Assembly (NCBI RefSeq): GCF_900129635.1
Contig: NZ_FSRB01000001.1
Span: 186,001 to 250,000 of the forward strand
DNA: 64,000 bases
Direction: 5' to 3'
Source of the DNA: Singulisphaera sp. GP187
GTDB lineage: Bacteria > Planctomycetota > Planctomycetia > Isosphaerales > Isosphaeraceae
Shown here: positions 25,691-33,572 of the stretch, piece by piece
How positions within the stretch are numbered: the first letter of the stretch is position 1
How the letters are laid out: every line of letters begins with the position of its first letter
Made by a program: the position numbers and the translations under genes
Notes under the pieces: model-generated
The model's database searches: none
What the model was told of the DNA's origin: nothing
What the model saw: the letters and a program-made list of their open reading frames with translations, nothing else

Positions 25691-25728
25691 CCCCCATACG
25701 CGAGTCACGCCGCGTGTGGGGGCTTTTT
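25690..25728 (+). terminator. Terminator rebuilt by the IS target duplication
   Basis: GCCCCCATACGCG (25690-25702) pairs over 13 bp with CGCGTGTGGGGGC (25711-25723), followed by TTTTT. Part of the left arm is the target-site duplication. Confidence 0.75.
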
Positions 25729-26090
25729 GTTTCAAGTCGCTCATCAGTCGGCCTTCGGCCGAAGTGACGGCCAGAGGAAAGGAATGGCGAAGTGGGGCGG
25801 GAAGATCGACAGCCGGGCAAGGCGTGTTGGTCGGCTGCTGCTACTGACGTGGGTTCCCGCCATCCTCCTTTCCTGGCCATCCCGGGTTCGGGGCGAAGCC
25901 CCGAGAGTGGACCATGCTTCCGGTCCAATTTCACCCCCACTCGATCCTCTGTGCATTCTGATCTTTCGACCCGAATGGACTGATGCATGCAGTGCCGGGC
26001 TGGGCGAGGTCAGTCACCCAGCCCGGCAGCTTCTTGCTAGGTCAGGATGCGGAGGGGGCAGGGATGGAATGGGCAGATCAGAGGTTATTA
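25729..26090. other. Intergenic region with second hairpin
   Basis: GCCGGGCTGGG (25994-26004) pairs with CCCAGCCCGGC (26017-26027), a likely terminator between convergent units. A frame from 25783 (MAKWGGKIDS, good ribosome site) is open but runs through this hairpin and into the opposite gene, so it is not called. Confidence 0.45.
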
Positions 26091-26759
26091 TCAGTGTGGC
26101 TTTCCCGAAGCAGCATCGGGTTTCTTTCGACGTCCGAACCACGTTAGATCCATTACGTGCGGAACCATCGAAGTTCCATAAATATCAGTATGCCTCACAG
26201 AAACAGTGAGATTTCTGAGGGCGTTGCGGGATTTGTCGCGTCCCTCCCGGAATGCTGGGTCTGACGGTTCGCCGAGCAACCGAACCAGAACGATCTCGTC
26301 TCCTGGTGCAAGGCTCCGTTCGCGTGATTCGCTCGCAAACGTATCCCACTGTATCCCGTCGGGCAGCTCCGGCATCCATTCGATGACGCTCGTCTTCTCG
26401 TGCTTGCCATCGGTGACGCCGATATCCTTGATGATCAGAGGACCCGAGCCGTTGTTGCGCAGCACGACCTGAATCTTTTCCTCCCCATCAAAAACGGTCA
26501 ACATCGGAAGGGGTTTCACGGACAGGACGTTGTGATGGTGCTGATCCTTTAATGCCTCTCGTGCGAGGTAGACAGAGACTAGCGACGCGAAAAGAGCGAC
26601 GAAAGCGATGAACGCAGATAAAATCGTGGCAATTGCATTGGCAAGATTTCCATTTGTTTCGAGCCAAGATATAAGACACTTTAATTTTCCGCCGACCCAA
26701 CGTGTCGCCGTGCCGAAATAGCTTTTGGTCGCAGGACTGACTTGCTCGTTAGACTCCAA
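26091..26759 (-). CDS. Single-pass membrane protein
   Basis: 222 aa, minus strand, apparently from a TTG at 26759; the exact start is uncertain. A transmembrane helix spans about residues 41-65 (AIATILSAFIAFVALFASLV), followed by an extracytoplasmic or cytoplasmic beta domain (IQVVLRNNGSGPLIIKDIGV) and a basic tail (GRRKKPDAA). The beta part resembles an immunoglobulin-like sandwich. Island cargo of unknown function. Confidence 0.6.
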   Translation of the reverse strand: MESNEQVSPATKSYFGTATRWVGGKLKCLISWLETNGNLANAIATILSAFIAFVALFASLVSVYLAREALKDQHHHNVLSVKPLPMLTVFDGEEKIQVVLRNNGSGPLIIKDIGVTDGKHEKTSVIEWMPELPDGIQWDTFASESRERSLAPGDEIVLVRLLGEPSDPAFREGRDKSRNALRNLTVSVRHTDIYGTSMVPHVMDLTWFGRRKKPDAASGKPH

Positions 26760-26827
26760 TAATGCAGTCTCCGATGTTGGCCTATGACTCGATCAAACGA
26801 TGGATGAAAAGTTACGTCGTGTCACGC

Positions 26828-27511
26828 TCAGTCTACTGACTTGCCGCCAACTCGGCCGGTTAGCTCCCTCAAGTCGGCTCGGATCGTCTCTAATTCCTCG
26901 TCAGTGGGGTCCGGGGCGATGTCCACGAAATAATCAGGGGCGATGCCCATCAACGCCATCTTGGCCCGACGCTCTTCGGGTTCCTCGTCAATGAAATCGG
27001 CCGCCATGTCGTAGTCTCCGTCATCCCAGAGGATCCGGGAGGCCAAGGTTTCGAGAAGCGATTCCCACGTTTCTCCCTTCCGAGAGGTTTCGGCCGGTGG
27101 CCTTGCGCCTCCGAATCCCCTGCACTCCCGACACGCTGCCAGGATCCGTCGTCGCAAGAGGGTGACCTCATCGGCCGACTCGGGCTGGTCGCGTTTGATG
27201 TCATCTTCCAGGTCGATCTCCATCGCCACTTCGTTCCGGAGATGCTCGAAAACGGCGGCCACGGTCCCTTCTGTCGTGGCGGTTAGGTCTGGGGCCGGCA
27301 GGTCTTTGTCCCGCAGAGCCTGACCGACGAGGACAAGCATTGCGAGCTGCTGATTTGGCTGCAGGCGGTCGAACACCTCCACGCCAGTGGTAAAGTCCCC
27401 GGGAGAATCGAAGGACTCCTCTATCGAATCCCACAGCGTGTCGATCCCCTCGCGGAACAACTCCCACTCCGCGATTCTCAAGGCCCGCACTCCCCGCTGT
27501 GTCCGCCACAT
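26828..27511 (-). CDS. Hypothetical protein, 227 aa
   Basis: ATG 27511 on the minus strand is preceded by AAAAGGAG, part of a degenerate copy of the island repeat. The protein opens MWRTQRGVRALRIAEWELFR and is acidic and helical, with a CRECRGFGGARPP loop in the middle and a DPTDEELETIRADLREL end. No catalytic motif; resembles uncharacterised planctomycete proteins opening MWRT. Function unknown. Confidence 0.6.
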   Translation of the reverse strand: MWRTQRGVRALRIAEWELFREGIDTLWDSIEESFDSPGDFTTGVEVFDRLQPNQQLAMLVLVGQALRDKDLPAPDLTATTEGTVAAVFEHLRNEVAMEIDLEDDIKRDQPESADEVTLLRRRILAACRECRGFGGARPPAETSRKGETWESLLETLASRILWDDGDYDMAADFIDEEPEERRAKMALMGIAPDYFVDIAPDPTDEELETIRADLRELTGRVGGKSVD

Positions 27512-27517
27512 GCTCAA

Positions 27518-28022
27518 TCTCCTTTTGGGTGGTTCCTTGCCATTATGAATTACGGGGACGGCTACGAGCGATTTTTCCGTCCCAAATCTCAGACGGTCCC
27601 GTTAAGGACCGACGACACTTCCCACGTCGAAAATCTTGATCTGGTGAATCGCCGACGCGTTGCGACGGCGGTCCCGCACCAGGATCTCTCGTCGAGTACT
27701 TAAAACGGGGGGTGGCGTGTGGTGAATCTCTCGAACTTTTGTGATCGTGGCGATCTCCTGAGTCCCTCGACTTCTCGCTATCGACTGGTAAACAGACCTT
27801 GGTGCGAGATGCCCAGTAGTGTAAAGAGGGGAAATCCCGCATCCCGAAAATATCGATTACGCCAGATCAGGAACAGACGTTCAGAGAACAGGGCACACGG
27901 AATCGGGATTCGAGGCCTATTTTCACAATCGCGGTGCCTTGTTGTTGATCCTCGACCTAGTTTTGTGATAATACTCACGGAGACGACCAAAATTATGTGA
28001 TAAATGAGCAGGGAATCCGGTC
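27518..28022. other. Intergenic region upstream of the TAC module
   Basis: No supported gene. The last 100 bp are AT-rich (TTTTGTGATAATACTC near 27960), consistent with a promoter for the toxin-antitoxin-chaperone genes. Confidence 0.35.
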
Positions 28023-28454
28023 TTGAGTGGAAACTTGATAGGCAGCTATCGCGTGCGGCCAACCCTCGCCGCATACCATGATGTCTCCAAGCATTTCCCC
28101 AAGACGAAGGACCGCATGGAGGTCCGGCGCCATGCCCTCAAGCTCGCATTTTGGCCAGATAGTTCTCCTCACACGAATGGTGGTCAGGCATGCGACCTGG
28201 ACTGGGAGTGGGTAAAGGGGATTGCTGGCAAAGTCAATGATGTTGGCGAGTTGCGTATCGACGACGTAATAGGTGGCCACCGAAATCTCCGGATCATTTT
28301 TCATCACGGAGGTCGCACGGTGTGTCAGCCACTTCCAATGATTTGGATTCTGGCCGTTTTTCCAAAGAAGCGAAATGATTTCACGGTAGGCGATCTCACC
28401 AGCTTCAAATTACGTAGAAAAACGGTACGGAATGAGCATTATGCAGGTGCCTAG
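28023..28454 (+). CDS. RelE/HigB-like toxin of a TAC module
   Basis: Up to 143 aa from TTG 28023; ATG 28116 is an alternative. The core LRIDDVIGGHRNLRIIFHHG then PLPMIWILAVFPKKRNDFTV, DLTSFKLRRKTV matches the strand-rich RelE/HigB mRNA-interferase pattern, with the basic PKKRNDF as a likely RNA-binding segment. It is 36 bp upstream of an XRE antitoxin, and a SecB-like gene follows, giving the toxin-antitoxin-chaperone order known from HigB1-HigA1-Rv1957 in Mycobacterium tuberculosis. Toxicity is inferred, not shown. Confidence 0.68.
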   Translation: MSGNLIGSYRVRPTLAAYHDVSKHFPKTKDRMEVRRHALKLAFWPDSSPHTNGGQACDLDWEWVKGIAGKVNDVGELRIDDVIGGHRNLRIIFHHGGRTVCQPLPMIWILAVFPKKRNDFTVGDLTSFKLRRKTVRNEHYAGA

Positions 28455-28490
28455 CTTCCACTTCAGGAACTTTCGTTGGAGAAACACGAT

Positions 28491-29201
28491 ATGGGCGTCA
28501 TGAACGTCGAACAGAAAAATACCAGCTTCGACGAGCTTGTGGCGGCCTGCCGGACTTTTGCAGACTGCCTCGCGGCGTTCCAGGCATGTGATGCGGAGAC
28601 ACGGGCCGACATTGAAGAACTGATCGCCTACGCTCGCGATCCGGATGTCGACGAACTGGAACGTGAGTCTCTCTTTGCGACCATTGCCCAGGCACTATTT
28701 CCGATGTCCGAAGTTGTCTCGTCTGCTTCAAGGGACTTCGGATCGCCATTGAGCCAGGAAGAGGCAGCCGCTTGCGCCGAACTCGACGCTGAGGAGGCTA
28801 CCTTTGCAAGTCGACTTTCTGCGGCGATGAACGAGAAGAAGATGACTCAGAGTGCCTTGGCTACCGCAATCGGCGTTGGACAGCCTGCCGTTTCGATGAT
28901 GCTTTCTCGAGGCTGCCGTCCCCAACGCCGTACGGTCAAGAAAATCGCAGAGGCCCTGAGCATCCCTGCATCTGACCTCTGGCCCAACTTTCACGTTGGG
29001 AAAACCGAGACTCATTCCCCGGTTCTCACGAATTCGGTGCCCTCGGCCAAAAACGCGGCCCTCGTCTGGGAGTCACCAAAAACAGCGACGGGCCACATTG
29101 TATGGACGGATTTGAGTTCCGGTTATTGGACCAAGCTCGAGGAACTTGATGCGCTCTCCCGATCGACTTTAAAGGGGGCGACTTTAAAGGGGGCCGCGTA
29201 A
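28491..29201 (+). CDS. XRE-family antitoxin of a TAC module
   Basis: 236 aa; ATG 28491 has GGAG 9 nt upstream. Residues about 105-165 (ASRLSAAMNEKKMTQSALAT, AIGVGQPAVSMMLSRG) are an XRE/Cro-type DNA-binding domain. The N-terminal 100 residues are acidic and helical and probably contact the toxin. The last 60 residues (HSPVLTNSVPSAKNAALVWE to the end) are a non-HTH extension; in TAC antitoxins such a tail is the chaperone-addiction segment. It ends in a short duplicated LKGATLKGAA. The stop shares a base with the next ATG. Confidence 0.72.
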   Translation: MGVMNVEQKNTSFDELVAACRTFADCLAAFQACDAETRADIEELIAYARDPDVDELERESLFATIAQALFPMSEVVSSASRDFGSPLSQEEAAACAELDAEEATFASRLSAAMNEKKMTQSALATAIGVGQPAVSMMLSRGCRPQRRTVKKIAEALSIPASDLWPNFHVGKTETHSPVLTNSVPSAKNAALVWESPKTATGHIVWTDLSSGYWTKLEELDALSRSTLKGATLKGAA

Positions 29202-29680
29202 TGTCCAACAGCAGCGAACTGCAGCCTGAGACGAGGGTTAATCCGATCGAATTGGCGGCCCTCGTCTCGGATCGCGTTCAAATTGATGATGTGATCCTCA
29301 CAAAATTCAGCGGTAGTCGGGAAGCTGATACCAATCCAAGTGACGACTCATTTACGACGCAGTCGAACATCACAAGGTATGGCATCAACAAGGATGAGGA
29401 TGAAGGAAAACTCTTCGTTTTTCTCGATTTCGAGCTGAAGGGATCAAAACACGATCAAGAGAACCTACCCTCCCTCGAGGTTTCAGCGGCATTTGTTGTC
29501 GTTTACACGCTTAATTCGTTCGATGGACTCACCGAGGATAATTTCCAGGCGTTCGCGATGCTCAACGGAGTGTTCAACGCATGGCCGTTTTGGCGTGAAT
29601 TCGTCCGAAGCGCAACATCGAGAATGGGTCTACCTCCTGTAATCGTGCCAGTCCACCGGATTGGCAAACCTGGCAAGTGA
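29201..29680 (+). CDS. SecB-like chaperone of a TAC module
   Basis: 159 aa, start overlapping the antitoxin stop by one base. The protein is beta-strand rich with FVFLDFELKGSK and SAAFVVVYTL, and a C-terminal helix and tail FNAWPFWREFVRSATSRMGL, PPVIVPVH that matches the SecB-like chaperones of TAC systems. Such chaperones bind the antitoxin tail and protect it from degradation. In the island it likely stabilises the upstream antitoxin. Housekeeping export SecB is less likely because planctomycetes often lack a classical SecB locus and the gene is fused into the TA operon. Confidence 0.75.
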   Translation: MSNSSELQPETRVNPIELAALVSDRVQIDDVILTKFSGSREADTNPSDDSFTTQSNITRYGINKDEDEGKLFVFLDFELKGSKHDQENLPSLEVSAAFVVVYTLNSFDGLTEDNFQAFAMLNGVFNAWPFWREFVRSATSRMGLPPVIVPVHRIGKPGK

Positions 29681-29808
29681 TGTGAGGCACTGTTTCTAAA
29701 CTCCTGTTCACTGTGCGGTTTGAGCCGAACTGCTCGCGAGAGCAACTTGCCACCCTGTAAGTTGATGACTTAGCGGCCTGCGAGGGGTGTTTGGCTTTCG
29801 CTCCAGGG

Positions 29809-29945
29809 CTACCCCAACTTCTCCATCGCCTCGGCAGCCTTCGTTGCATCGATCGACAGCCGGCGAAGAATGCCCCAAGACGGCCCGCGCGACGTCTAGG
29901 CCACTCCTTCCGGAGATAGGTGGCCGCGTTGTGTCGCAAATAGAG
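29809..29945 (-). pseudogene. Decayed tyrosine integrase 3' end (remnant 1)
   Basis: Three minus-strand frames in order give LRHNAATYLRKE, LDVARAVLGHSSPAVD and IDATKAAEAMEKLG followed by a stop. This is the C-terminal box II/box III region of a phage-type integrase like the one at 57939 (NQLRHSAAT, VLGHARADI). At least two frameshifts separate the pieces, and the tyrosine segment is degraded. Confidence 0.7.
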
Positions 29946-30006
29946 GGGGGCTTCTACTTCAGCTCAGTAGGAGCTCAATCGCCCTCCTGAAATCCTTCGG
30001 GAAGAA

Positions 30007-30105
30007 TTAGGCGTACCGTTTCCGCATCGCCTCCCCTTTATGGCTCATCAGGACGTCGATGATCCGCTGATCGGCGCCCTTGATCGCCAAGATAGACCCG
30101 GAAAC
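30007..30105 (-). pseudogene. Decayed tyrosine integrase 3' end (remnant 2)
   Basis: The minus strand reads LAIKGADQRIIDVLMSHKGE then AMRKRYA and a stop, matching the last helix pair and catalytic Tyr region of a second integrase type. Nothing of its 5' part is visible. With remnant 1 it marks successive past insertions at this spot. Confidence 0.6.
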
Positions 30106-30124
30106 GATGGAGCAAGGACTTAGA

Positions 30125-30643
30125 TTAAAGCTGATCGTCTTCGGGGGGCGTGTCGTCGTAGTCGTCGGATTGTGTCCGTTCGGCGATATCATTCGAATAG
30201 TCTGGGTCGAAGAGGATCGGTTCGCCCGGATTATGGTGTTTGTTGTAGTAATCGAGATCGAGCCATAGTTGAACGTTCCCTGCCGCCAACTTGTTCCGTC
30301 GCATCGTCTTCGATTCACTCATTTGCTCTGGGTGAATGCTCTCCATCTCGGACCATAGCATCGGCTGTTGCGGCCCGAGACGGTATGCGTGATACCTCCT
30401 AATTCGATTCCCATTCTCATCCGTGATCGTTGCCTGCCTCGCGGCTGCGGACAATTGGCGAGAGAGGTAGCGGATCGAGTTGATCTGCCGATCTTCCCAC
30501 TGGCCTGTCTTGATGAGCCAATCGGCGATCTTGAACGTGGTCCATGCTTGATCGCCTGTCGCCAGGATATATACCTCGATAAATCGCTCGAGATCCTTCG
30601 CGTAGTTGCTGCGAGCTGGCTTTCGGCGACTGCGGCCGTTCAT
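30125..30643 (-). CDS. Hypothetical partner of the XRE-ImmA protein
   Basis: 172 aa, minus strand, start overlapping the upstream stop by 4 bp (ATGA) with GGAG 7 nt upstream, so the two are co-translated. N-terminus basic (MNGRSRRKPARSNYAKDLER), then a helical and beta region (TFKIADWLIKTGQWEDRQIN) that reads like a winged helix, and an acidic tail (QSDDYDDTPPEDDQL). No family recognised. Its tight coupling suggests a toxin, effector or co-regulator in the ImmA module. Confidence 0.55.
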   Translation of the reverse strand: MNGRSRRKPARSNYAKDLERFIEVYILATGDQAWTTFKIADWLIKTGQWEDRQINSIRYLSRQLSAAARQATITDENGNRIRRYHAYRLGPQQPMLWSEMESIHPEQMSESKTMRRNKLAAGNVQLWLDLDYYNKHHNPGEPILFDPDYSNDIAERTQSDDYDDTPPEDDQL

Positions 30644-31824
30644 GGAAGCGCTCCGGGGTTGATCGTTCTGTCCCAACCGTCCGTGATTGCGTGCTTGATC
30701 AGCGTATCGCGGACCTGAACGGCAGATTTGTTGTGAGCGGAATACCCGATCTCGCCGCGATATTTGAGTTGTCCGATGATGATGCTCGGATGCATCTTGA
30801 TACGATTGGCGAACTGATTGATCTTTTCGGTCGAGTAGAGCGGGCCGACTCGCAGGATGAACGACTTTAATTCGTCATCTGGGATAAACATGCTCGATGC
30901 TTCCGAATCTGCCCTCCGTTCCATTGGCGGTTTCACCTCCAATGAAGGGTCTCGCTCGGTCCCGATATCGCTATCGACAGGCGAGATGTCCCTGTGCTTG
31001 ATATGCGACAGTTCGTGGCCAAGCGTAAACCAGAAGGAATCGAACCTGTCGTAGCGAAGTGAGAGGCCGATGACCGGCGAAGCGTCGTCGAGCCAGGTGG
31101 CAAATCCGTCCACCTTTGCCCCGCTGAGCCCCTCGACGATCACAAACCTGATGCCGTAAGCTTTCAAGGCAGTCGGAACCTTGCGCACTTCGGCACTATA
31201 CGCGGCGAGCTTGCGAAGATCACGAATGCAATCGTCGATTGCAGACTCGTCGTATCGTCCGACCGACGCCGCAGGGATCGCGCTGGCCAGTTGCCGCACC
31301 CGAAACGCCCATGCTCTTTGCGCCGGCGAAGCCGGCACGCTTGGGGCCGACTTGCGCATATTTCCGTGAATAGGAGGCTCGTTGTCGATTGACTCAATGC
31401 CGAAGTAGCGGCGAAGCGAAGCCTCGGTTGCATCGGCGTCAGTGTCCGCGCGAATCCAGCCCCGCCTCTGCATCTCCTTAACCGGGGCTAGCTCGTAGAG
31501 TTTCTTTCGCTTCTGGACCGGCGAATTTTGGTAGTGTTTCGAATCGCCTTGGAGTCGCTCAATTTCTTGGAGGGTGAGATATCGCCGATAGGCAAACTCG
31601 CGGGTGATCCATTCTTGGGCCGAGATGTCGAACGCCTTACTGAGAGCGATCGCGGTTTCGGGCGAAATGGTCTGCTTGCCCTGAATGATCTGATTAACCC
31701 GTGGGGCAGGTTGGTCAAGCACTTGAGCCAAGTCCAATTGCGTCCAACCACGCTTTTTCAGCTCTTCTCGGATCAGGTCACCTGGGGGCGGCGCGTACCC
31801 GGTGCCGTGTGCGTCTTCGGTCAT
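30640..31824 (-). CDS. HigA-like XRE protein fused to ImmA/IrrE metallopeptidase
   Basis: 394 aa from ATG 31824 with GGAG upstream. Residues 13-75 (IREELKKRGWTQLDLAQVLD) are an XRE DNA-binding domain; residues about 225-330 hold the ImmA/IrrE peptidase domain with HELSH (His270-Glu271-His274), a zinc-binding HExxH. HigA-type proteins with this fusion occur in toxin-antitoxin loci and mobile elements, where ImmA cleaves or antagonises regulators. Followed directly by the 30125 gene in one operon. It may regulate its own promoter in the 31825-32250 gap. Confidence 0.8.
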   Translation of the reverse strand: MTEDAHGTGYAPPPGDLIREELKKRGWTQLDLAQVLDQPAPRVNQIIQGKQTISPETAIALSKAFDISAQEWITREFAYRRYLTLQEIERLQGDSKHYQNSPVQKRKKLYELAPVKEMQRRGWIRADTDADATEASLRRYFGIESIDNEPPIHGNMRKSAPSVPASPAQRAWAFRVRQLASAIPAASVGRYDESAIDDCIRDLRKLAAYSAEVRKVPTALKAYGIRFVIVEGLSGAKVDGFATWLDDASPVIGLSLRYDRFDSFWFTLGHELSHIKHRDISPVDSDIGTERDPSLEVKPPMERRADSEASSMFIPDDELKSFILRVGPLYSTEKINQFANRIKMHPSIIIGQLKYRGEIGYSAHNKSAVQVRDTLIKHAITDGWDRTINPGALP

Positions 31825-32275
31825 GGCGACTCCGTCTCGACTGCGACATGGACATAATATCCATTTCCCTCCCATAGACAAACAAGAAATTTACAGAATT
31901 TCCAAATTTACGCCCCGCGCACCTTGTGCGGTCAAGCATGAAGGGCTGATAGTCGACCACCCCGACGACGCTCATCAAGACCGGTTTCGCCATTCGACAG
32001 AACCTTGACATCGGAATCCGCATGGGGGCTCACGCGACGGGAGTCCGAATCTAGCGCCCGGTTGCTCCGGATCATCCCGAGTCGAGGTGATTGACCGGCC
32101 GGGTCGGCGGCAAGCCCCCTCACCCGGTTACCGGATCACTACCGGCCTTGATTCTGAAATACTGCGATCCCTCGCGTGTTTTTGCGCCGGTAGATTACTG
32201 TTTGCAAATACGTCGAACTTCGGTAGACTATTCCTGGCATTAGACTTACTACGTTTTCGATTGGTAATTTGGGCT
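31825..32275. other. Intergenic region before the attachment scar
   Basis: Holds the presumed promoter of the minus-strand XRE-ImmA operon near 31825-31900. No other gene or repeat is convincing; the last 100 bp are AT-rich up to the tRNA fragment. Confidence 0.35.
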
Positions 32276-32319
32276 GCCTCCGAAGCCAAAGGTTGCAGGT
32301 TCAACTCCTGCCGGGCACA
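32276..32319 (+). other. 3' fragment of tRNA-Arg(CCG), probable attachment site
   Basis: Anticodon loop CTCCGAA (32278-32284, anticodon CCG), T-arm GCAGG-TTCAACT-CCTGC (32295-32311) and acceptor CGGGCAC plus A (32312-32319) fit a tRNA-Arg 3' half. The 5' half is absent and the preceding DNA is AT-rich. Such truncated copies mark where an integrase inserted, the intact gene being at the other end of the island (outside this window). Confidence 0.72.
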
Positions 32320-32329
32320 CTGAAACGGA

Positions 32330-32357
32330 AACCCCTGGGAAACCAGGGGTTTTTTGT
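32330..32357 (+). terminator. Terminator after the tRNA fragment
   Basis: AACCCCTGG (32330-32338), loop GAAA, CCAGGGGTT (32343-32351), then T's. Likely the original terminator of the tRNA gene. Confidence 0.8.
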
Positions 32358-32595
32358 TGCGCCAATCGGGGCCGAAAACGAAGAGCTTAGAACACGTCTG
32401 TCGTTCTACGAATCGTTCAACGTGTCGTTCGATTGTCGAACGATTTCGGACAAAAGAGGTTGTGGGGTATCCCTTTGTGTTCAGGCGGACACTAGACTAG
32501 GAGGGCCGCCCATGGCGGAAGTGCCCGGCCGGGCTAAGCTGATATGTGCCCCGCCTGACTGAGGCCGGGCAGAAGGCCCTCGAGGAGAAGTCACC

Positions 32596-32811
32596 GTGAC
32601 TTGGACCAGCGTGAACGAGGTCCTCCCCGTCGCGGTCGACGGCGACTTCTCCGAGCCGGTCCTGGTGTGGCCTCGGGCGCAAGCCGGGAGCGTCTACCAG
32701 CGGCTTGGGATCTACAATCACCGCAATAGAGTGTGGGTCGACGAGTCTGGAGACTACCGGCTGAGCCTCTCAGTGACACACTGGATGCTCATGCCGGAGG
32801 GGCCGACGTGA
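32596..32811 (+). CDS. DUF551-type small protein
   Basis: 71 aa from GTG 32596, with GAGGAGAAG 6 nt upstream. The layout W-x-S-V-x-x-x-L-P, V-L-V-W, and a final VTHWMLMPEGPT matches the DUF551 domain, a small beta protein common in phages. Isolated after the attachment scar; a hairpin with ACGCCCCGG/CCGGGGCGT at 32890-32913 ends the unit. Function unknown. Confidence 0.65.
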   Translation: MTWTSVNEVLPVAVDGDFSEPVLVWPRAQAGSVYQRLGIYNHRNRVWVDESGDYRLSLSVTHWMLMPEGPT

Positions 32812-32889
32812 GCGATTCCCAGTTCGAGAACCGGCTCTCCGAACGCCTGTACGGCTAACGTGAGACGAGCCGGGCATAGCACATGAAAA

Positions 32890-32913
32890 ACGCCCCGGCT
32901 CCCACCGGGGCGT
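32890..32913 (+). terminator. Terminator after DUF551 gene
   Basis: ACGCCCCGG, loop CTCCCA, CCGGGGCGT. No long T tract follows, so it may act as a weak or bidirectional terminator. Confidence 0.55.
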
Positions 32914-32988
32914 CTCGCTTCACTCGGCCGCGATCGGTCCCCACTTCGGCAGATCGAGGGGGCATGACTGATCGGCCCAGCCCGCTTT

Positions 32989-33486
32989 GAACTCGAGGCC
33001 GCCCCCCACGGCCACGGCCTACTTCCGCGGCGTCAGCCGACTCAGCAAGGGTCGATGGCTCTTCTCTTCTCCGATCTCTTCGACATCCCGATGGCTCTGG
33101 GCAGTGTCGATAAGCTCGAAGCCAGGACGAGTCTCGCCCTTGCACTCGATCCACGTTGAGGCCGGCTCACAGTGCGGTGGCGTGAAGCCCGCCATGGTCT
33201 GTGGCGAACTTCTCTGCCTTGAGGCGAGCCTCTGGACGTTCGCGTCGAGACCGGCAATAGAACCCACGAACAATGCCGTGGAACGGGCCGTCCGTTACGC
33301 GGTCTGTTGGCGGAAGACAAGCTACGGCACCACGGCGAGCAGGGCACTCGGTTCGTGGAATGGATGTTGACAGTCGTTGCCAGTTGCCGATCCCAAGCCC
33401 GTGACGTGATGGAATTTCTCACGCAAGCGATCACGGCCCACCAGAATCAGTCCCAGAAGCCTTCGATCCTGGGTGATGGGGCATGA
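32989..33486 (+). pseudogene. IS66-family transposase remnant
   Basis: Pieces in different frames read DLFDIPMALGSVDKLEARTS, LWTFASRPAIEPTNNAVERA, VRYAVCWRKTSYGT and RFVEWMLTVVASCRSQARDV, then a stop at 33486. These are the C-terminal blocks of IS66 transposases (EPTNNAAERALR, WRK). An internal stop after the first block, frameshifts and missing N-terminus show decay. No inverted repeats are visible. Confidence 0.75.
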
Positions 33487-33572
33487 GCGGTTACAATGAT
33501 TCGTCGATCAGGCCGAATAACTTTTTGACCACATGGCCGATTCTGACAACCTAATGAGGGGGAGTGCCTCCA

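Noticed and set aside
25783-26209. 141-codon frame starting MAKWGGKIDS with good ribosome site and signal-like N-terminus
   Set aside because: It reads through a terminator hairpin and 119 bp into the oppositely oriented membrane-protein gene, and the C-terminal part looks non-coding. It could be a truncated exported protein.
32271-32319. Intact tRNA gene
   Set aside because: Only the 3' half fits; no 5' acceptor strand or D-arm is present.
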